DNA of 64,000 nucleotides from Bacteroides stercoris ATCC 43183 (GTDB lineage Bacteria > Bacteroidota > Bacteroidia > Bacteroidales > Bacteroidaceae). The stretch is taken from the NCBI RefSeq assembly GCF_025147325.1, contig NZ_CP102262.1, positions 620,001-684,000 of the forward strand. Direction: 5' to 3'. The position numbers and the translations under genes are program-made. Shown piece after piece: positions 34,440 through 43,061 of this stretch. Each line of letters begins with the position of its first letter. Within the stretch, counting starts at the first letter, position 1. The notes beneath the pieces were generated by a model that made no database searches, was not told the origin of the DNA, and was given only the letters and a program-made list of their open reading frames with translations.

Positions 34440-34543
34440 GAACATCGGATGTTGACTACTGTCAACAGCCCGGTTGACAATAGCCCGCCGATCCGTTGAC
34501 AGCAGTAAACAGCTCTGTTGACAGTAGTCAACACCTGATGTTC
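34440..34543. repeat. 104-bp palindromic element built from TTGACAGTAGTCAAC words
   Basis: A 29-bp left arm (34440-34468) is complementary to the right arm (34515-34543) at 27 of 29 positions. Each arm contains GTTGACTACTGTCAAC, itself a palindrome, and two more TTGAC words lie in the centre. No gene. Confidence 0.8.
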
Positions 34544-34667
34544 CCAGTGGCCGAAACGAATGCCCTACGGATGAAAATACAATCCTGCAACGTCATAAAT
34601 CAGATTCTCCTACAAGGAAAAGAATGAAAAAAATGGTATAAATCACCGGCAGAACGATATATTTCAG

Positions 34668-34675
34668 TAACTTTG
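34668..34675 (+). promoter_or_regulatory. rbfA promoter -7 box
   Basis: TAACTTTG, 27 bp before the start codon at 34703. Confidence 0.65.
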
Positions 34676-34702
34676 CTTTTCAAATCAAAAAAACGATAGA
34701 GT

Positions 34703-35035
34703 ATGGAAACTACCAGACAGAACAAAATAGCCCGTTTGCTCCAAAAGGAATTAAGCGACATCTTCCTGTTGCAAACCAAATCGATGCCCGGTATACTGAT
34801 TTCGGTCAGCGCCGTACGCATCAGTCCCGATATGAGCGTGGCACGCGCCTACCTCAGCGTTTTCCCCTCTGAACGGAGCGAAGAAATCATCAAGAACGTC
34901 AATGCCAACATGAAGTCCATCCGCTTTGAACTGGGAACCCGCGTACGCCACCAACTGCGCATCATTCCCGAACTGAAGTTCTTCGTGGACGACTCGCTGG
35001 ATTATCTGGAAAGAATCGATGAACTACTGAAATAG
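34703..35035 (+). CDS. rbfA: Ribosome-binding factor A
   Basis: A 110-aa KH-fold protein that assists maturation of the 16S rRNA 5' end in the 30S subunit. The pattern ETTRQNKIARLLQKELSDI, VSAVRISPDMSVARAYLSVF and GTRVRHQLRIIPELKFFVDD is typical of RbfA. It is followed after 16 bp by the LolC/E-like permease gene, an order common in Bacteroides. Confidence 0.93.
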   Translation: METTRQNKIARLLQKELSDIFLLQTKSMPGILISVSAVRISPDMSVARAYLSVFPSERSEEIIKNVNANMKSIRFELGTRVRHQLRIIPELKFFVDDSLDYLERIDELLK

Positions 35036-35051
35036 TGGTTAATCCCCAACC

Positions 35052-36284
35052 ATGAATCTTCCTTTTTTTATAGCCCGCCGTTATCTCTTCTCTAAGAAGA
35101 AGCATAATGCCATTAATATTATATCCGGCATCTCGGTGTGCGGGGTGGCGTTGGCTACATTGGCGTTGGTGTGCACATTGTCCGTATTCAACGGATTTCA
35201 GGATATGGTAGCGGGGTTCTTCACGGCTTTCGACCCGGAGTTGAAAATCACCGTTCGGGAAGGAAAGGTGTTCGACCCGCTCGAATCGCGCGTGCAGCAA
35301 GTACGCGCCCTGCCCGAAATAGATGTATGGACGGAGACGCTGGAAGAAAACGCAATGGTGCAGTACAAGGATCGCCAGGCAATGGCGGTTATCAAAGGCG
35401 TGGAGGATAACTTCGAGCAACTGACATCCATAGACAGCCTGCTGTACGGTACGGGGAAGTTCATTTTGAACGATTCCGTTGTGGACTACGGCTTTATGGG
35501 TGTGGAGCTGGTGTCCGAACTGGGCACGGGACTTCAGTTTGTCGACCCGTTGCGAGTGTATGCACCTAAAAGGAATGTACGTGTCAACATCGCCAATCCG
35601 TCGGCGGCTTTCAACCAGGATTATCTGTTCTCGCCGGGAGCGGTGTTTGTTGTCAACCAGCAGAAATACGACTCACGCTATATCCTCACATCGTTGGGCT
35701 TTGCCCGGCGGCTGTTCAATTATGACACGGAAGTTTCCGCCATCGAACTGAAACTGAAACCGGGCAGCAACACCGATGCCGTGCAGAAGAAAATGGAACG
35801 CATCCTGGGCGACCGCTTCATCGTGCAAAACCGCTACGAGCAGCAAGCGGATGTATTCCGTATCATGGAGATTGAGAAACTCATCTCCTACCTGTTCCTT
35901 ACCTTTATACTTACAATTGCCTGCTTCAATGTTATCGGTTCGCTGTCCATGCTGATACTGGATAAGCGCGAGGATACGGAGACGCTGCGCAATCTGGGCG
36001 CCGACGACCGGCTGATAGCCCGCATCTTCCTTTTTGAAGGGCGGCTGATTTCGGTGTTCGGAGCAATTGCCGGGATTGTATTGGGGCTGCTGCTGTGTTT
36101 CCTGCAACAACGCTTCGGACTTATATCGCTGGGCGGCGGCAACGGAAGTTTTGTAGTGGACGCCTATCCGGTGAGCGTGCATGCAACGGACATCATACTG
36201 GTATTCGTAACGGTTATCACCGTAGGGTTCCTCTCGGTGTGGTATCCTGTGCGGTACTTGAGCAAGCGGTTGCTTAAAAAATAA
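35052..36284 (+). CDS. FtsX/LolC-E-like ABC transporter permease
   Basis: A 410-aa inner-membrane protein with one N-terminal helix after FIARRYLFSKKKHNAINIIS, a large MacB-type periplasmic domain (about residues 45-255) and three C-terminal helices separated by the LDKREDTETLRNLGA cytoplasmic coupling segment. This is the LolC/E topology, used to extract lipoproteins from the inner membrane toward LolA. The matching ATPase (LolD) is not nearby. Whether it is LolC/E proper or another FtsX-type permease is open. Confidence 0.88.
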   Translation: MNLPFFIARRYLFSKKKHNAINIISGISVCGVALATLALVCTLSVFNGFQDMVAGFFTAFDPELKITVREGKVFDPLESRVQQVRALPEIDVWTETLEENAMVQYKDRQAMAVIKGVEDNFEQLTSIDSLLYGTGKFILNDSVVDYGFMGVELVSELGTGLQFVDPLRVYAPKRNVRVNIANPSAAFNQDYLFSPGAVFVVNQQKYDSRYILTSLGFARRLFNYDTEVSAIELKLKPGSNTDAVQKKMERILGDRFIVQNRYEQQADVFRIMEIEKLISYLFLTFILTIACFNVIGSLSMLILDKREDTETLRNLGADDRLIARIFLFEGRLISVFGAIAGIVLGLLLCFLQQRFGLISLGGGNGSFVVDAYPVSVHATDIILVFVTVITVGFLSVWYPVRYLSKRLLKK

Positions 36285-36286
36285 AA

Positions 36287-36364
36287 GCATCCTCCCCCTT
36301 CACCCGCAGAATCCCATGAACAGTATGATGCAAAGGAATTGTGAAGGGTGAAGGGGGAGGATGC
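36287..36364. terminator. 19-bp perfect hairpin, CCCCCTTCACCC family
   Basis: Left arm 36287-36305 and right arm 36346-36364 are perfectly complementary and share CCCCCTTCACCC with the korB terminator. It lies between convergent genes, and the right arm ends at the stop region of the methyltransferase gene. Confidence 0.8.
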
Positions 36365-36371
36365 AAACTTT

Positions 36372-37001
36372 TTATTTCTTACGTATAATCGTCAGTCCGT
36401 CGCGCAACGGCAGTATAACTTTCTCCACCCGATTATCTGCGGCAACCAGATCATTGAAAGCCTTTATCCCGATGGTCTGCAAGTCCGTGCGATGCGGTTG
36501 CTCTTCAAGAACGTGCCCGTCCCACAAGGTATTGTCGGCAATGATATAACCGCCGTCCGAAAGGCGTGCCAATACCATCTCGTAATAATCGATGTAACGG
36601 CGCTTATCACCGTCGATGAAAGCAAGGTCGAAAGTGATGTCCAGCCGGGGAACAAGTTCCAAAGCATTACCTATATAGAACTTTATCTTATTGGCATAGG
36701 GTGAGTTCTCCAGCCACGGACGGGTAAAGTCTTCCTGCTCGTCATTGATTTCAAACGTATGCAGCATTCCGTTGTCCGGCAACCCCTCTGCCATGCAAAG
36801 TGCGGAGTATCCGCTATATGTCCCGATCTCCAACACCTGACGGGGACGTATCATCCTGACAAACATCTTGAGCATACGCCCCTGCAAATGTCCCGAAGCC
36901 ATGCGGGGATAAAGCAACTTGAGGTGCGTATCGCGATAAAGAGCCTTCAGATAGTCGCCCTCTTCATCGATGTGTTGCAGGATATATTCGTCTAAAGTCA
37001 T
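36372..37001 (-). CDS. O-methyltransferase (SAM-dependent, family 3)
   Basis: A 209-aa class I methyltransferase from ATG 37001 (MTLDEYILQHIDEEGDYL). The SAM-binding motif I is VLEIGTYSGYSALCMAEGL; FDLAFIDGDKRRYIDYYE and the metal-ligand-like IIADNTLWDGHV follow, as in catechol O-methyltransferase-type enzymes that need a divalent metal. Substrate unknown. A 13-bp inverted repeat of AATTGAGAA/TTCTCAATT type separates it from pyk on the same strand. Confidence 0.9.
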   Translation of the reverse strand: MTLDEYILQHIDEEGDYLKALYRDTHLKLLYPRMASGHLQGRMLKMFVRMIRPRQVLEIGTYSGYSALCMAEGLPDNGMLHTFEINDEQEDFTRPWLENSPYANKIKFYIGNALELVPRLDITFDLAFIDGDKRRYIDYYEMVLARLSDGGYIIADNTLWDGHVLEEQPHRTDLQTIGIKAFNDLVAADNRVEKVILPLRDGLTIIRKK

Positions 37002-37076
37002 ATAAATTGAGAATTGAGAACTAAAAAACAAATGTCTGCCAGCGGACTGTCATTTTTTAATTCTCAATTTATAATT

Positions 37077-38534
37077 TTACAAGTATCTGTTACTGTTCGG
37101 AAGTACACTGTCTTCAGCATGTTTCAGGGCATCTTCCACTACGTTGATTTCGAGGAAGGATGTTTGCGTACCGGCCTTACCGCTACTCAGATAGCCCACC
37201 ATGTCGGTAGGTTGCAGACGGCCTTCCTGAAGCAGGCGGCGGAGAGCGGCGAAGTAGTATTCCTGTCCGTTGGCAAGTTCGGGCATGTAGATGGCTTCTA
37301 CACCGTATGAAAGCGCCAGGTGACGCATGGTCTTTTCCTTATAGCAGATGGCGAGCACCGGGTATTTGCCGCGGAATGCAGCAAGGTTGCGGGCAGTGCG
37401 GCCGCTGTAACTGTCGGTGATGATGGCGCGAATCTTCAACTTCGTAGTGGCCTTTACCGCTTGCTTGGCGAGGAAAGCCGTTACATCGTTGCTGTTTTCG
37501 TCCAAAGGAATACGGATGTCGTTATCCGCCAGTTTGTCTTTTTCCGCCTGGGCGGCAACTTTCGTCATTGTCTTGACGGCTTCAACCGGATATTTGCCGT
37601 AAGCCGTCTCACCGCTCAGCATCAAAGCATCCGTACGGTAATAGATGGCGTTGGCGATGTCGGTAACTTCCGCACGGGTAGGACGCGGGTTGGAAATCAT
37701 GGTATGGAGCATCTGCGTGGCAACGATAACCGGCTTCTTGGCAAGGATACATTTGCGAATCAGCAAACGCTGGATACCCGGAATACGTTCTTGCGGAACT
37801 TCGATACCCAGGTCGCCACGGGCTATCATAACGCCGTCGGCCACTTCGAGAATCTCGTCGATATTGTCCACACCTTCCTGGTTCTCAATCTTGGCAATGA
37901 TTCTGATGTCGCTGTTGTGGGCATCGAGAATAGCCTTTATATCCAGAATATCCTGTCTGTTGCGCACGAAAGAGTGAGCGATGAAGTCGATGTCTTTCTC
38001 GATGGCGTAGAGGATATTGTTGCGGTCTTTTTCCGTCAGTGAAGGCAGGTTGATGCGTACACCCGGCACATTGACACTCTTGCGGCTGCTCAAGGTAGCT
38101 TCATTCTGTACCTCGCACAGCAGGTGGTCGGCATTCTTTTCCACAACAACCAGTTCCAGGTCACCGTCGTCGATAAGGATATGACCGCCCACATTGAGGT
38201 CGTGTACAAAGTTGGGATAAGAAACGGAGATACATTCGCGGGTAGTCTGCCGGTCGGGATTGCCTACCACTTTTACACGATCGCCTGCCTTGAAGGGAAT
38301 AGGCTCGTCAAGGACAGTCGTACGCACTTCGGGACCCTTCGTATCCATAAGGATAGCGATGCGGTTGGAAACCGTACGCACATTAGCTATCAGCTTCTCG
38401 AAACCTTCGCGGCCTGCATGAGCCGTATTCATACGTACTACGTTCAAACCTGCGTCGAACAACTGTTTTATAAAATCAACATCGCAACGCTGATCGGAAA
38501 TCGTTGCAACGATTTTTGTCTGTTTCAATAGCAT
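37077..38534 (-). CDS. pyk: Pyruvate kinase
   Basis: A 485-aa glycolytic enzyme forming pyruvate and ATP from PEP. Motifs: VVRMNTAHAG, MDTKGPEVRT, AKIENQEGVDNIDEI with the catalytic Lys-Glu pair, MIARGDLGIEVP, and the C-terminal allosteric domain from about residue 350 (STAKAGTQTS-type loop here SSGKAGTQTSFLEI). In the family Ser often occupies the Asn/His-Ala position; here it reads NTAHAG. It is downstream of aroQ on the same strand with 15 bp between. Confidence 0.95.
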   Translation of the reverse strand: MLLKQTKIVATISDQRCDVDFIKQLFDAGLNVVRMNTAHAGREGFEKLIANVRTVSNRIAILMDTKGPEVRTTVLDEPIPFKAGDRVKVVGNPDRQTTRECISVSYPNFVHDLNVGGHILIDDGDLELVVVEKNADHLLCEVQNEATLSSRKSVNVPGVRINLPSLTEKDRNNILYAIEKDIDFIAHSFVRNRQDILDIKAILDAHNSDIRIIAKIENQEGVDNIDEILEVADGVMIARGDLGIEVPQERIPGIQRLLIRKCILAKKPVIVATQMLHTMISNPRPTRAEVTDIANAIYYRTDALMLSGETAYGKYPVEAVKTMTKVAAQAEKDKLADNDIRIPLDENSNDVTAFLAKQAVKATTKLKIRAIITDSYSGRTARNLAAFRGKYPVLAICYKEKTMRHLALSYGVEAIYMPELANGQEYYFAALRRLLQEGRLQPTDMVGYLSSGKAGTQTSFLEINVVEDALKHAEDSVLPNSNRYL

Positions 38535-38549
38535 AATCTTGTACCTATT

Positions 38550-38975
38550 TTATATTAATAATTCCTTTAACGCTTCCAATGCCAGACGGTAGGAGTTCAG
38601 CCCAAAGCCGCAAATAACACCCCGGCAGGCACAAGCTATCATGGATACGTGGCGAAACGACTCCCGGGCATGCACATTGGAGATATGAACCTCAATCACC
38701 GGAGCAGTGACCGACCGGATCGCATCTTGCAGGGCAATGGACGTATGGGTATAGGCCCCCGCATTCAGGATGATGCCGTCCGCATCAAAACCCACCTGCT
38801 GTATCTTGTCTATCAACTCTCCTTCGATGTTGGATTGGAAATAGTCTATCTGTACATCCGCATACTTCTCGCGGAGTCCGGCAAGGTAGTCTTCAAAAGT
38901 AACACTGCCATAAATGGAAGGTTCGCGTTTACCCAACAGATTTATATTGGGGCCGTTAATAATCTGTATTCTCAT
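38550..38975 (-). CDS. aroQ: 3-dehydroquinate dehydratase, type II
   Basis: A 141-aa enzyme of the shikimate pathway, from ATG 38975. It has the full type II signature: IQIINGPNINLLGKREPSIY with the active Tyr, NIEGELIDKIQ, IILNAGAYTHTSIALQDAI and EVHISNVHARESFRH. It forms a dodecamer in the cytoplasm and converts 3-dehydroquinate to 3-dehydroshikimate. It is divergent from xerD, and their promoters overlap. Confidence 0.95.
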   Translation of the reverse strand: MRIQIINGPNINLLGKREPSIYGSVTFEDYLAGLREKYADVQIDYFQSNIEGELIDKIQQVGFDADGIILNAGAYTHTSIALQDAIRSVTAPVIEVHISNVHARESFRHVSMIACACRGVICGFGLNSYRLALEALKELLI

Positions 38976-38989
38976 AACACATTTTTTTA

Positions 38990-39031
38990 TACCTTTGTCC
39001 ACAGAGAACATTCTTTCAAGGTGCAAAGATA
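38990..39031. promoter_or_regulatory. Face-to-face promoters of xerD and aroQ
   Basis: A rightward TACCTTTG (38990-38997) and a leftward TATCTTTG (39031-39024) lie within 42 bp and overlap in reach, so the two divergent genes may compete for polymerase. Confidence 0.6.
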
Positions 39032-39041
39032 GGAAAAAGTA

Positions 39042-39992
39042 ATGAAAGTAGAAGAGAATTTGACGAATAAGGAAAAACGAGCGGTGATAATCAGAAAGTA
39101 TCAGCAATATCTCAAGCTGGAGAAAGCGCTTTCGCCCAATACGCTCGATGCCTATATGACGGACCTACAGAAACTTCTGCACTTTCTGGAAGGAGAGAAT
39201 ATAGAAATTCCGGACGTAACACCGGATGATTTGCAACGCTTTGCCGCAGGACTCCACGACATCGGTATCCATCCCCGTTCCCAAGCCCGGATACTCTCCG
39301 GAATCAAATCGTTCTTCCACTTTCTGGTGATTGCCGACTATCAGGAAGCCGACCCGAGCGAGCTGCTGGAAGGTCCCAAAATCGGGTTCAGGCTACCGGA
39401 AGTGCTCACCGTTGAAGAAATCGACAGAATCATTTCCACCGTAGACATGGAGAAGAAAGAGGGACAACGCAACCGGGCTATTCTAGAGACACTGTACAGT
39501 TGCGGGTTACGCGTGTCGGAACTGTGTAACCTGAAAATCTCCGACCTCTATTTTGAGGAAGGGTTTATTAAGGTAGAAGGCAAAGGCGGCAAACAGCGTT
39601 TAGTACCTATCTCGCCTCGTGCAATCAAGGAGATAAAGTATTGGTTTGCAGACCGCAACCTGGGAAAAATAAAGAAAGGATACGAGGATTACGTATTTCT
39701 GGCACGATGGGGTAATAATATCTCCCGCATCATGGTGTTTCACATGATAAAAGAGCTGGCAGAAAAAGCCGGCATCACCAAGAATATCAGTCCGCATACG
39801 TTCCGCCACTCCTTCGCCACCCATCTGCTGGAAGGCGGCGCCAATCTGCGGGCCATCCAGTGCATGTTGGGACATGAATCCATCGCCACCACTGAAATCT
39901 ATACACATATCGACCGGAACAGACTCCGAAGTGAAATTATCGAGCATCATCCCCGCAATATTAAATACAGGAAAGAGCATGGCGTTTATTAA
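39042..39992 (+). CDS. xerD: Site-specific tyrosine recombinase XerD
   Basis: A 316-aa recombinase resolving chromosome dimers at dif. It has an N-terminal SAM-like domain (residues about 15-105) and a catalytic domain with Arg in CGLRVSELCNL, Lys in KGGKQRLVP, HTFRHSFATHLLEGGANL, MLGHESI and the nucleophile Tyr in TTEIYTHI. All catalytic residues are present, unlike the prophage integrase. It is chromosomal, not linked to a mobile element, and divergent from aroQ. Confidence 0.92.
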   Translation: MKVEENLTNKEKRAVIIRKYQQYLKLEKALSPNTLDAYMTDLQKLLHFLEGENIEIPDVTPDDLQRFAAGLHDIGIHPRSQARILSGIKSFFHFLVIADYQEADPSELLEGPKIGFRLPEVLTVEEIDRIISTVDMEKKEGQRNRAILETLYSCGLRVSELCNLKISDLYFEEGFIKVEGKGGKQRLVPISPRAIKEIKYWFADRNLGKIKKGYEDYVFLARWGNNISRIMVFHMIKELAEKAGITKNISPHTFRHSFATHLLEGGANLRAIQCMLGHESIATTEIYTHIDRNRLRSEIIEHHPRNIKYRKEHGVY

Positions 39993-40040
39993 ATTATAAT
40001 AAATGTGATAGTATTATTAACAAATTGCCAAGAGAATTAA

Positions 40041-40048
40041 TATCTTTG
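40041..40048 (+). promoter_or_regulatory. Promoter -7 box of TPR/OmpA-like lipoprotein
   Basis: TATCTTTG, 80 bp upstream of the start at 40128, with an AT-rich leader. Confidence 0.6.
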
Positions 40049-40127
40049 CAAAGCTATATATATAGGAATATAGCAACTAATTGTGAATGGACAAATTTCA
40101 ATTACAAACAATTAATTTATATCTAAA

Positions 40128-41819
40128 ATGACTAAAAAATTGTATCTGCCTTTGTTAGTGGCACTTGTTGCTGTTTTGACATCATGCAGCAGCAAAATGG
40201 GTGAACTGTCTTCTGACTATTTCACAGTGACTCCGCAAGTATTGGAAGCCGTAGGCGGTAAGGTACCTGCTACAATTAACGGTAAATTCCCTGAAAAGTA
40301 TTTCAAGAAAAAAGCTGTAGTGGAAGTTACTCCGGTTTTGAGATGGGAAGGCGGCGAAGCTAAAGGTCAGCCTGCCGTATTCCAGGGTGAAAAAGTAGAA
40401 GGCAACGACCAGACTATCTCTTACAAGGCTGGTGGTAGCTACACAATGAAGACTTCTTTCGACTATGTTCCCGAAATGGCTAAGTCTGAATTGTACTTGG
40501 AATTCAAAGCTAAAGTTGGAAAGAAAGAAGTTACTATCCCTGCTGTAAAAGTAGCCGACGGTGTTATCTCTACTTCCGAACTGGTTGGCCAGACTTTGGG
40601 CAGCGCTAATCCTGCTAACGGTGACGACGCTTTCCAACGCGTAATCAAAGAAAAATATGATGCAAACATCATGTTCTTGATCCAACAGGCTAACATCCGT
40701 TCAAGCGAGTTGAAAACTGCCAAAGCATTCAACGAAGAAGTTAAGAACATCAACGAAGCTGCCAACAAGAAGATCAGCAACATCGAAATCTCTGCATACG
40801 CTTCTCCCGATGGTGGCGTTGAGCTGAATACTGGTCTGGCTGAAAACCGTCAGAACAATACAGCCAAAGTTATCAACAAGGATTTGAAGAAGAGCAAAAT
40901 CGAAGCAGCTGTAGATACTAAATATACTGCACAGGACTGGGAAGGTTTCCAGGAACTGGTCAGCAAATCCAACATCCAGGACAAAGAGTTGATTCTCCGC
41001 GTTTTGTCAATGTACTCTGATCCTGAACAAAGAGAACAGGAAATCAAGAATATCTCTTCTGTATACAGCACTTTGGCAGAAGAAATCCTTCCGCAACTGC
41101 GTCGTTCTCGTCTGACTTTGAACTATGACGTAATCGGTAAGTCTGACGAAGAAATCGCATCTTTGGCTGACAGCGATGCTAAGCAACTGAACATCGAAGA
41201 ACTGCTGTATGCAGCTACTCTGACTAACGATCCTGCTAAGCAAGAAGCTATCTTCACCAAAGCTACTCAAATCTACCCGAACGACTACCGTGCATACAAC
41301 AACCTCGGTAAGTTAGCTTACCAAGCCGGTGATTTGGACAAGGCTGAAGGCTACCTGAAGAAATCTCTTTCTATCAAGGATTCTGCTGAAGCTAACATGA
41401 ACATGGGTCTCGTAGCTTTGAGAAAAGGCGACAAGGCAGCAGCTGAAACTTACCTGGGCAAAGCTTCCGGTACTAAGGAACTGAACGAAGCTCTGGGTAA
41501 CCTGTACATCGCTCAAGGTCAATATGACAGAGCCGTTAACGCATTTGGCGACACTAAGACCAACAGTGCAGCTTTGGCACAAATCCTGGCTAAGGACTAC
41601 AACAAGGCTAAGAGCACATTGTCAAGCATCGCTAAACCGGACGCTTACACTGACTACCTGATGGCTGTTGTAGGTGCAAGAACCAACAACTCTTCTATGG
41701 TTATGGACAACCTGAAGAAAGCTGTTGCCAAAGATTCTTCACTGGCTAAGAAAGCTGCTTCTGACTTGGAATTCTCCAAATACTTCACGAATGCAGACTT
41801 CATGAATATCATCAAATAA
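40128..41819 (+). CDS. TPR-repeat lipoprotein with OmpA-like domain
   Basis: A 563-aa lipoprotein (signal MTKKLYLPLLVALVAVLTSC, lipobox LTSC). The N-terminal 150 residues are beta-rich. The middle contains an OmpA-like stretch (ISAYASPDGGVELNTGLAEN followed by RQNN). From about residue 375 there are TPR repeats (DYRAYNNLGKLAYQAGDLDK, EANMNMGLVALRKGDKAAAE). It probably sits in the outer membrane facing the periplasm and may touch peptidoglycan. Codon use is strongly biased, like pckA, suggesting an abundant protein. Function unknown. Confidence 0.85.
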   Translation: MTKKLYLPLLVALVAVLTSCSSKMGELSSDYFTVTPQVLEAVGGKVPATINGKFPEKYFKKKAVVEVTPVLRWEGGEAKGQPAVFQGEKVEGNDQTISYKAGGSYTMKTSFDYVPEMAKSELYLEFKAKVGKKEVTIPAVKVADGVISTSELVGQTLGSANPANGDDAFQRVIKEKYDANIMFLIQQANIRSSELKTAKAFNEEVKNINEAANKKISNIEISAYASPDGGVELNTGLAENRQNNTAKVINKDLKKSKIEAAVDTKYTAQDWEGFQELVSKSNIQDKELILRVLSMYSDPEQREQEIKNISSVYSTLAEEILPQLRRSRLTLNYDVIGKSDEEIASLADSDAKQLNIEELLYAATLTNDPAKQEAIFTKATQIYPNDYRAYNNLGKLAYQAGDLDKAEGYLKKSLSIKDSAEANMNMGLVALRKGDKAAAETYLGKASGTKELNEALGNLYIAQGQYDRAVNAFGDTKTNSAALAQILAKDYNKAKSTLSSIAKPDAYTDYLMAVVGARTNNSSMVMDNLKKAVAKDSSLAKKAASDLEFSKYFTNADFMNIIK

Positions 41820-41843
41820 TAAAGGTTATAAGATGAAAAGAAG

Positions 41844-41878
41844 TGCCCGGCATAGAAATATGTCGGGCATTTTTTTTT
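41844..41878 (+). terminator. Terminator after TPR lipoprotein
   Basis: TGCCCGGCA pairs with TGTCGGGCA across eight bases, followed by nine T. Confidence 0.9.
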
Positions 41879-41932
41879 ATTCACACCAAAAAGAACTACT
41901 TTCGCAGCAACGTATCAGAAGAAGAAAGCCGT

Positions 41933-43012
41933 ATGAAGAATATTTATCTTGCATATTTCCTGATTATCATGCTATCCGCTTGCGGTGGCAAAAGCTCCGA
42001 CACAGTCAGTCTGAGCGGAGAAATCAAAGGTTTGGGAAATGACACCTTATATATATACGGTGCAGACGAAATGTACGACCGCATGGATACCCTGCCCGTT
42101 GAGAACGGCAAATTCTCGAAAACACTCTCTCCGGATACCTTGGTAGCTGCATGGCTGTTGTTCAGCGACGGCAGCCGATACCCTTTCTTCATGGATAAAG
42201 GTGACAAAATACACATAAAAGGCTCTGCTGCCGAACTAAACAGTATGGAAATAACCGGCAACCCACACAATGAAGAGTTGACCGCCTTCCGGAAAGAGCT
42301 GAAAGGATTGGGCAAACCGTCTGAAAAAGTCCTGGAAGAGAAAGCCGGCAAATTTATCAATGAGCATCATTCCTCTTTAGCGAGTATCTACCTGCTTGAC
42401 AAGTACTTCGCACAAAAAGAAAAGCCGGATTATACCCTAATCAAACAACTGACCGAGCACATGACGGGAGAACTGAAAGACCGTCCCTATATCGACGGGC
42501 TGCTCGACCGCATCCAGGAAGAAGAAAAGGCTGCGACCGGAAAGACTGCCGCCTACTTCCGCCTGCCCAACGCCGAAGGGAAGCAGATAACCCGTTCGAA
42601 CTTCAAAGACCAATACCTGCTAATACACTTCTGGGCTTCCTGGAATACCGTGAGCCGCGACAGCAATGCTGTTTACCGCAGAATCTACAGGAAAGGACAA
42701 AAGAACAAGAAATTCGCGCTTTTAGGAATTTCTTTAGACCTCAACAAAGACAATTGGAAAAAGGCTATCGAAACAGATACCCTGAAATGGGAGCAAGCAT
42801 GCGACCTTTCCGGCTGGGAGACCGGAGTTGTAAAGCAACTTGCCATAAGAACCCTGCCTGCCAATGTACTGCTCAGCCCTTCCGGAAGGATTGAAGGAAA
42901 GAACCTGAGTGAAGCGGCTATCGAAAAGAAGCTGAAAGACATAGAAGAACAAGAGAAGAAAGAAAAAGAAAAGAAGAGGGAAATAGAGAACGAAAGGAAA
43001 AAGAAACGATAA
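41933..43012 (+). CDS. Thioredoxin-fold lipoprotein lacking the CXXC cysteines
   Basis: A 359-aa product from ATG 41933, where a lipoprotein signal begins (MKNIYLAYFLIIMLSACGG). A DUF4369-like beta domain spans about residues 25-110, followed by helices, and a thioredoxin/AhpC-like domain from about 205. At the redox site, where relatives read WCxxC, it reads FWASWNTVSRDS, so both cysteines are replaced (Asn and Ser). The cis-Pro region (RTLPANVLLSPSGRI) is kept. The tail is a long run of Lys and Glu. It cannot be a standard thiol oxidoreductase; a binding or structural role is more likely. Confidence 0.85.
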   Translation: MKNIYLAYFLIIMLSACGGKSSDTVSLSGEIKGLGNDTLYIYGADEMYDRMDTLPVENGKFSKTLSPDTLVAAWLLFSDGSRYPFFMDKGDKIHIKGSAAELNSMEITGNPHNEELTAFRKELKGLGKPSEKVLEEKAGKFINEHHSSLASIYLLDKYFAQKEKPDYTLIKQLTEHMTGELKDRPYIDGLLDRIQEEEKAATGKTAAYFRLPNAEGKQITRSNFKDQYLLIHFWASWNTVSRDSNAVYRRIYRKGQKNKKFALLGISLDLNKDNWKKAIETDTLKWEQACDLSGWETGVVKQLAIRTLPANVLLSPSGRIEGKNLSEAAIEKKLKDIEEQEKKEKEKKREIENERKKKR

Positions 43013-43061
43013 CTTTTCTATCGGTAATCACTAAACCCTAATCACTAAACACTCAAATTAC

